DNA of 64,000 bases, taken from Desmodesmus armatus. Taxonomy: Eukaryota > Chlorophyta > Chlorophyceae > Sphaeropleales > Scenedesmaceae. The notes beneath the pieces are model-generated. The model did no database searches, was not told the origin of the DNA, and was given only the letters and a program-made list of their open reading frames with translations. Position 1 is the first letter of the stretch. Each line of letters opens with the position of its first letter. Of this stretch, positions 61,501 to 64,000 are shown piece after piece. The translations under genes and the position numbers were made by a program. Location: assembly GCA_007449985.2 (NCBI GenBank), contig VIIQ02000614.1, forward strand, positions 620,001-684,000. The letters are read 5' to 3'.

Positions 61501-63073
61501 GTGGCATGTTGCAGTCAGTATGAGTGGCACGTGCGGGCACTTGATTTCTTCACAAATCACCTCCTGAGATGCCAGATGGGTTGACCTGGCTCAACTGGCT
61601 AAGTTGGCGGGTTGGTGTTTTACTTGTGTGCTTGCAGACGAGGCGCGCCGTCAGCTGCAGCAGTTGTTGCGCTCTGCAGCTGCCAGGAACATCCAGGGCA
61701 AGGCGCTGATGGCAGCAGCTGTGGCCACAATGGCTGAGACTGCTGTTGATGACAGTGCGATGCCAAAGCAGGAGAAGCTTGTGGTGAGTAACTGCTGCAC
61801 AAGTGCTTCTGAGCTGGAGAAGCTCAGAACATAGCTATTCAAGCTCACAACGCAGCCGCGGAACTGCAAGTAGTGTTGCACATCCACAGCGCATCTACAG
61901 CTGTGTTGTGACTGCCCATGCTGCGTGATGCAGATGGAGTACGTGCGAGCGCAGGAGCAGCTGCGTGCCCTGACATCGCTCAGGAACAACCGCAGCAGCT
62001 TTGCAGTGGCGCTACCTGGGGCTGAGAGCCGGCCCCTGCAGGCGCGCGCCTCAGACAGCAAGCTTGAGCACAAGCTGCTGCGCCGCGTGGCAAAGCTGCA
62101 GTTTCAGCTGGACTGGGATGCGCCGCCTGGGCGTGACAGCAGTGAGTACCAGCAAGGGCTTGCAGCGCTGCGGGACGAGCACCTACGCAAGGCACAGAAA
62201 GACATCGAGCGCGATGTGGCTGTGCTGGGCAGTATCTTGCAGGAACGGCAGCAGCTTGGGGCAGCCAGCAGACGGACCCGCAACCAGCAGAACAGGGCAA
62301 CACGCAGGCGCAAACGCATCCGGCAGCTTGTGGACAGCATGGCAGCCTGGCAGCAGCTAGACCTTCCCTCCAGCCCTGCCTCGCAGCTGCTGCCAACAAG
62401 GTGGACTGAGCAGATCACCCTTGATCTTTTCAGGGGCTCCTTCCCTTGGAGACAGGGGGAGGATGGTGGTGTGCCTTCTCTGCTGGCGGAGCAGTTCAGG
62501 GACGCCTGCGCAGAGGTGAGAAAGCTCACACCCTGAACTCAGGGCTCAGCATGACATCAGCGGCCATACCGTGCAGTTTGTGGTCACTGTGCAGCATACC
62601 GACATTGTTGCAATGCAGGTTGTGGCCCGCGCATGTCTGGAGCTGATGGATATGTGGTGCGGCGCTGACGCTTCTGTTGCACAACTGCCGTTCACCGTTG
62701 TACAACCTGACATGCTGCTTGATGCTGCCTGATGTGCTTTCTATGCTTTTGCTGCTAGGAGGCTCGCACCTTGGAGGAAGTGCAGATGCAGCAGCTGGAG
62801 CGTGGTCGCGTCCTGACGTACTTTGCTCACATGCAGCGGCAAGCAGCTGCACAGGCGGCAGCAGCAGCGGAAACACATGACCAGCTGGTTGCAGCGCAGC
62901 AGCAGCAGCTAGAGGACGCAGCGGATGTAGTATCTGCTGCCATGAACCTGCAGCAGAGTGTTGAGCAGGTTGCACAGCTGGGCGCTGAACACAAGATCAT
63001 GCAGAACTGGGCAGCTGAGTTTGAAAAGTGCAGGCAGGACGCCATCCAGCGCTTTGCCAAGCTGGCAACCTGA
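58550..63073 (+). CDS. KDZ-superfamily transposase (Kyakuja/Dileera/Zisupton), 8 exons, one frame break
   Basis: DNA transposase or a domesticated descendant. Exons: 58550-59553, 59633-59785, 59938-60048, 60214-60936, 61172-61369, 61638-61783, 61934-62515, 62759-63073; about 1,070 residues. A basic N-terminus is followed by a Gln-rich segment. Then comes the cysteine-cluster region typical of KDZ proteins: SCSCCNTAWELQPSDAGFFG, PGVWFCTQLL and DGVSATAYAECL, then ACCPACAAVP. The core (RNase H-like) has FDGNAKANRLA, DEHGVVGAVCAHGQPLLDL, YYDLGSSYLACL, WWHARGHGEDC and GENMEQAWAQLRP; the Asp of FDGN, the Asp of YYDLG and the Glu of GENMEQ are likely metal ligands. The C-terminus is coiled coil. In exon 2 the frame changes by one nucleotide between RRISKAQHY and ACCPACAA, so the copy may be inactive. 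The start codon is uncertain because GGTTTTCAG could be an acceptor. Confidence 0.84.
59078..59222. repeat. CAG/GGGCAGGGCGAG minisatellite in the KDZ gene
   Basis: Repeats of GGGCAGGGCGAGCAGCAGC-like units encode GQGEQQQ blocks in exon 1, between the N-terminal domain and the cysteine cluster. Confidence 0.85.
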
Positions 63074-64000
63074 TGCGCTTATGTGTCCCCCCCCCCCCGG
63101 GCTGAGTTGCGAGGGGTTGGTTGTTGTGACAGGGGAGGGAGCATTGCGCCCTGCAGGTGTATTGCGGCATTGCCATCTTCTTCACATATCTTTGGGCTAC
63201 TTGGGCAGGATGCGGCAGCTGGTTGAGACCCTGCCGGTCCAGGCAGCATGGTCTGCATGTGGGCAAGAGAGATGCCCGACAGGGTTGTTTGTAAACTGTG
63301 CACAACATGTTACCTGGTTAGCTACCTCTTGTGCTGTTGGTTCTGATGGCCGTAACTGGCCCATGCTCTCGAGTGTTTTGTGTCAGCTGGTGTACAGCTG
63401 GTTGCCTGATTTTGTCTTGCTTGTTTTGCACCATGGTCAAGTTGCTGCTGCATGCGCAATTGACCTCACCGGAAGCATGTGTAAGGATTAATTGAGCTAC
63501 TTGGCATTGCATGCATGCGCAGTGGAATCCATGGGCAACTTATGGTCGCAGTCGTCCTGTGCCAGACGCATGCGAACACATGCCAGGTGCTTTGTGCAGC
63601 GTGCGCAAAATGCATGCTCAGGCTTTTGTTCAATGCTAGCGTGCCACTGACTTGCAAGTGATGTACTGCATGTCCGGCTTTTCACATGGTCGGTGCTATC
63701 AGGAAACTTTGACCATCATGTCTAAGAGAGGGGCACGCCAAGTGATAGGTCTTATAGGCACCCCATGAGCCCATTGTTTGGTGGCAATGCTGAGGACTCC
63801 TCCTTCCGGGAACTTCCAATACTCTAGTGTTGTCACTTTGGTAAGAAAGCACCAGGGCACTTCAGGTCAGCTCACGGGCTCTTTGTCAGTCATCACCACC
63901 CTCAGGTGCGGTGCCACTGCCAAACGGAAAGTAGCGCACCTCTCAACCAGTCACATAAGGCAACGTTATCTCTGGACCTTCAAGGTCATACTTGTCAAAA
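63074..64000. other. 3' flank of the KDZ gene; no gene recognised
   Basis: TGTAA at about 63288 and 63480 are candidate polyadenylation signals. A poly-C run follows the stop codon directly. No terminal inverted repeat matching the left flank was seen; the element, if mobile, may end outside the window. Confidence 0.4.

Noticed and set aside
62618..62657. Possible extra KDZ exon (VVARACLELMDMW)
   Set aside because: Its donor phase does not match the next exon, whereas 62515 to 62759 joins in phase.

Overview
The window reads as nuclear DNA of a green alga, most likely a core chlorophyte (Chlorophyceae). This is inferred from many short GT-AG introns, CAG/CTG and poly-C/poly-G tracts, genes packed on both strands, and plant/algal-type proteins. 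No bacterial operon, rRNA gene or CRISPR array is visible. All gene models were assembled by hand: exon ends were placed at GT/AG sites where reading phase matches across the junction, and checked against conserved family motifs or the paralogous copy in the window.

Layout. 0.9-2.8 kb: patatin-like lipase (+). 4.7-18.9 kb: three related F-box/leucine-rich-repeat genes. A (-) and B (+) are divergent and C (+) follows B. A carries a 775-bp DNA transposon with a perfect 8-bp target duplication inside an exon, B is decayed by frameshifts, and C is intact. 21.7-24.3 kb: major-facilitator transporter with one frame break. 24.3-27.3 kb: gene-free, rich in short tandem duplications. 27.3-28.7 kb: BTB/POZ gene. 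31.6-40.5 kb (-): PDCD2-like ribosome-assembly factor whose fourth intron (5.4 kb) is packed with tandem arrays. 40.9-45.7 kb (+): neurochondrin with CAG-encoded poly-Gln. 46.2-47.7 kb (+): kinetochore subunit SPC24. 47.9-48.9 kb (-): Nudix hydrolase. 49.4-51.4 kb (-): COP9 signalosome subunit 8. 51.8-56.5 kb (+): 11-exon ankyrin-repeat protein. 58.6-63.1 kb (+): KDZ-type (Kyakuja/Dileera/Zisupton) transposase with a cysteine-cluster domain, preceded by a 245-bp fold-back element.

The genes are mostly unrelated single-copy housekeeping genes rather than a pathway. The F-box cluster, BTB protein and CSN8 all belong to the wider ubiquitin-ligase world, but nothing shows they act together. The most unusual signals are structural. 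(1) A transposon splits an exon exactly where its paralogs have an intron. (2) In three unrelated genes (PDCD2L, neurochondrin, ankyrin) the 3' end of an exon plus its 5' splice site has been copied in tandem into the following intron. (3) Two near-perfect hairpins occur. (4) A coding-like minisatellite fills most of the PDCD2L intron.
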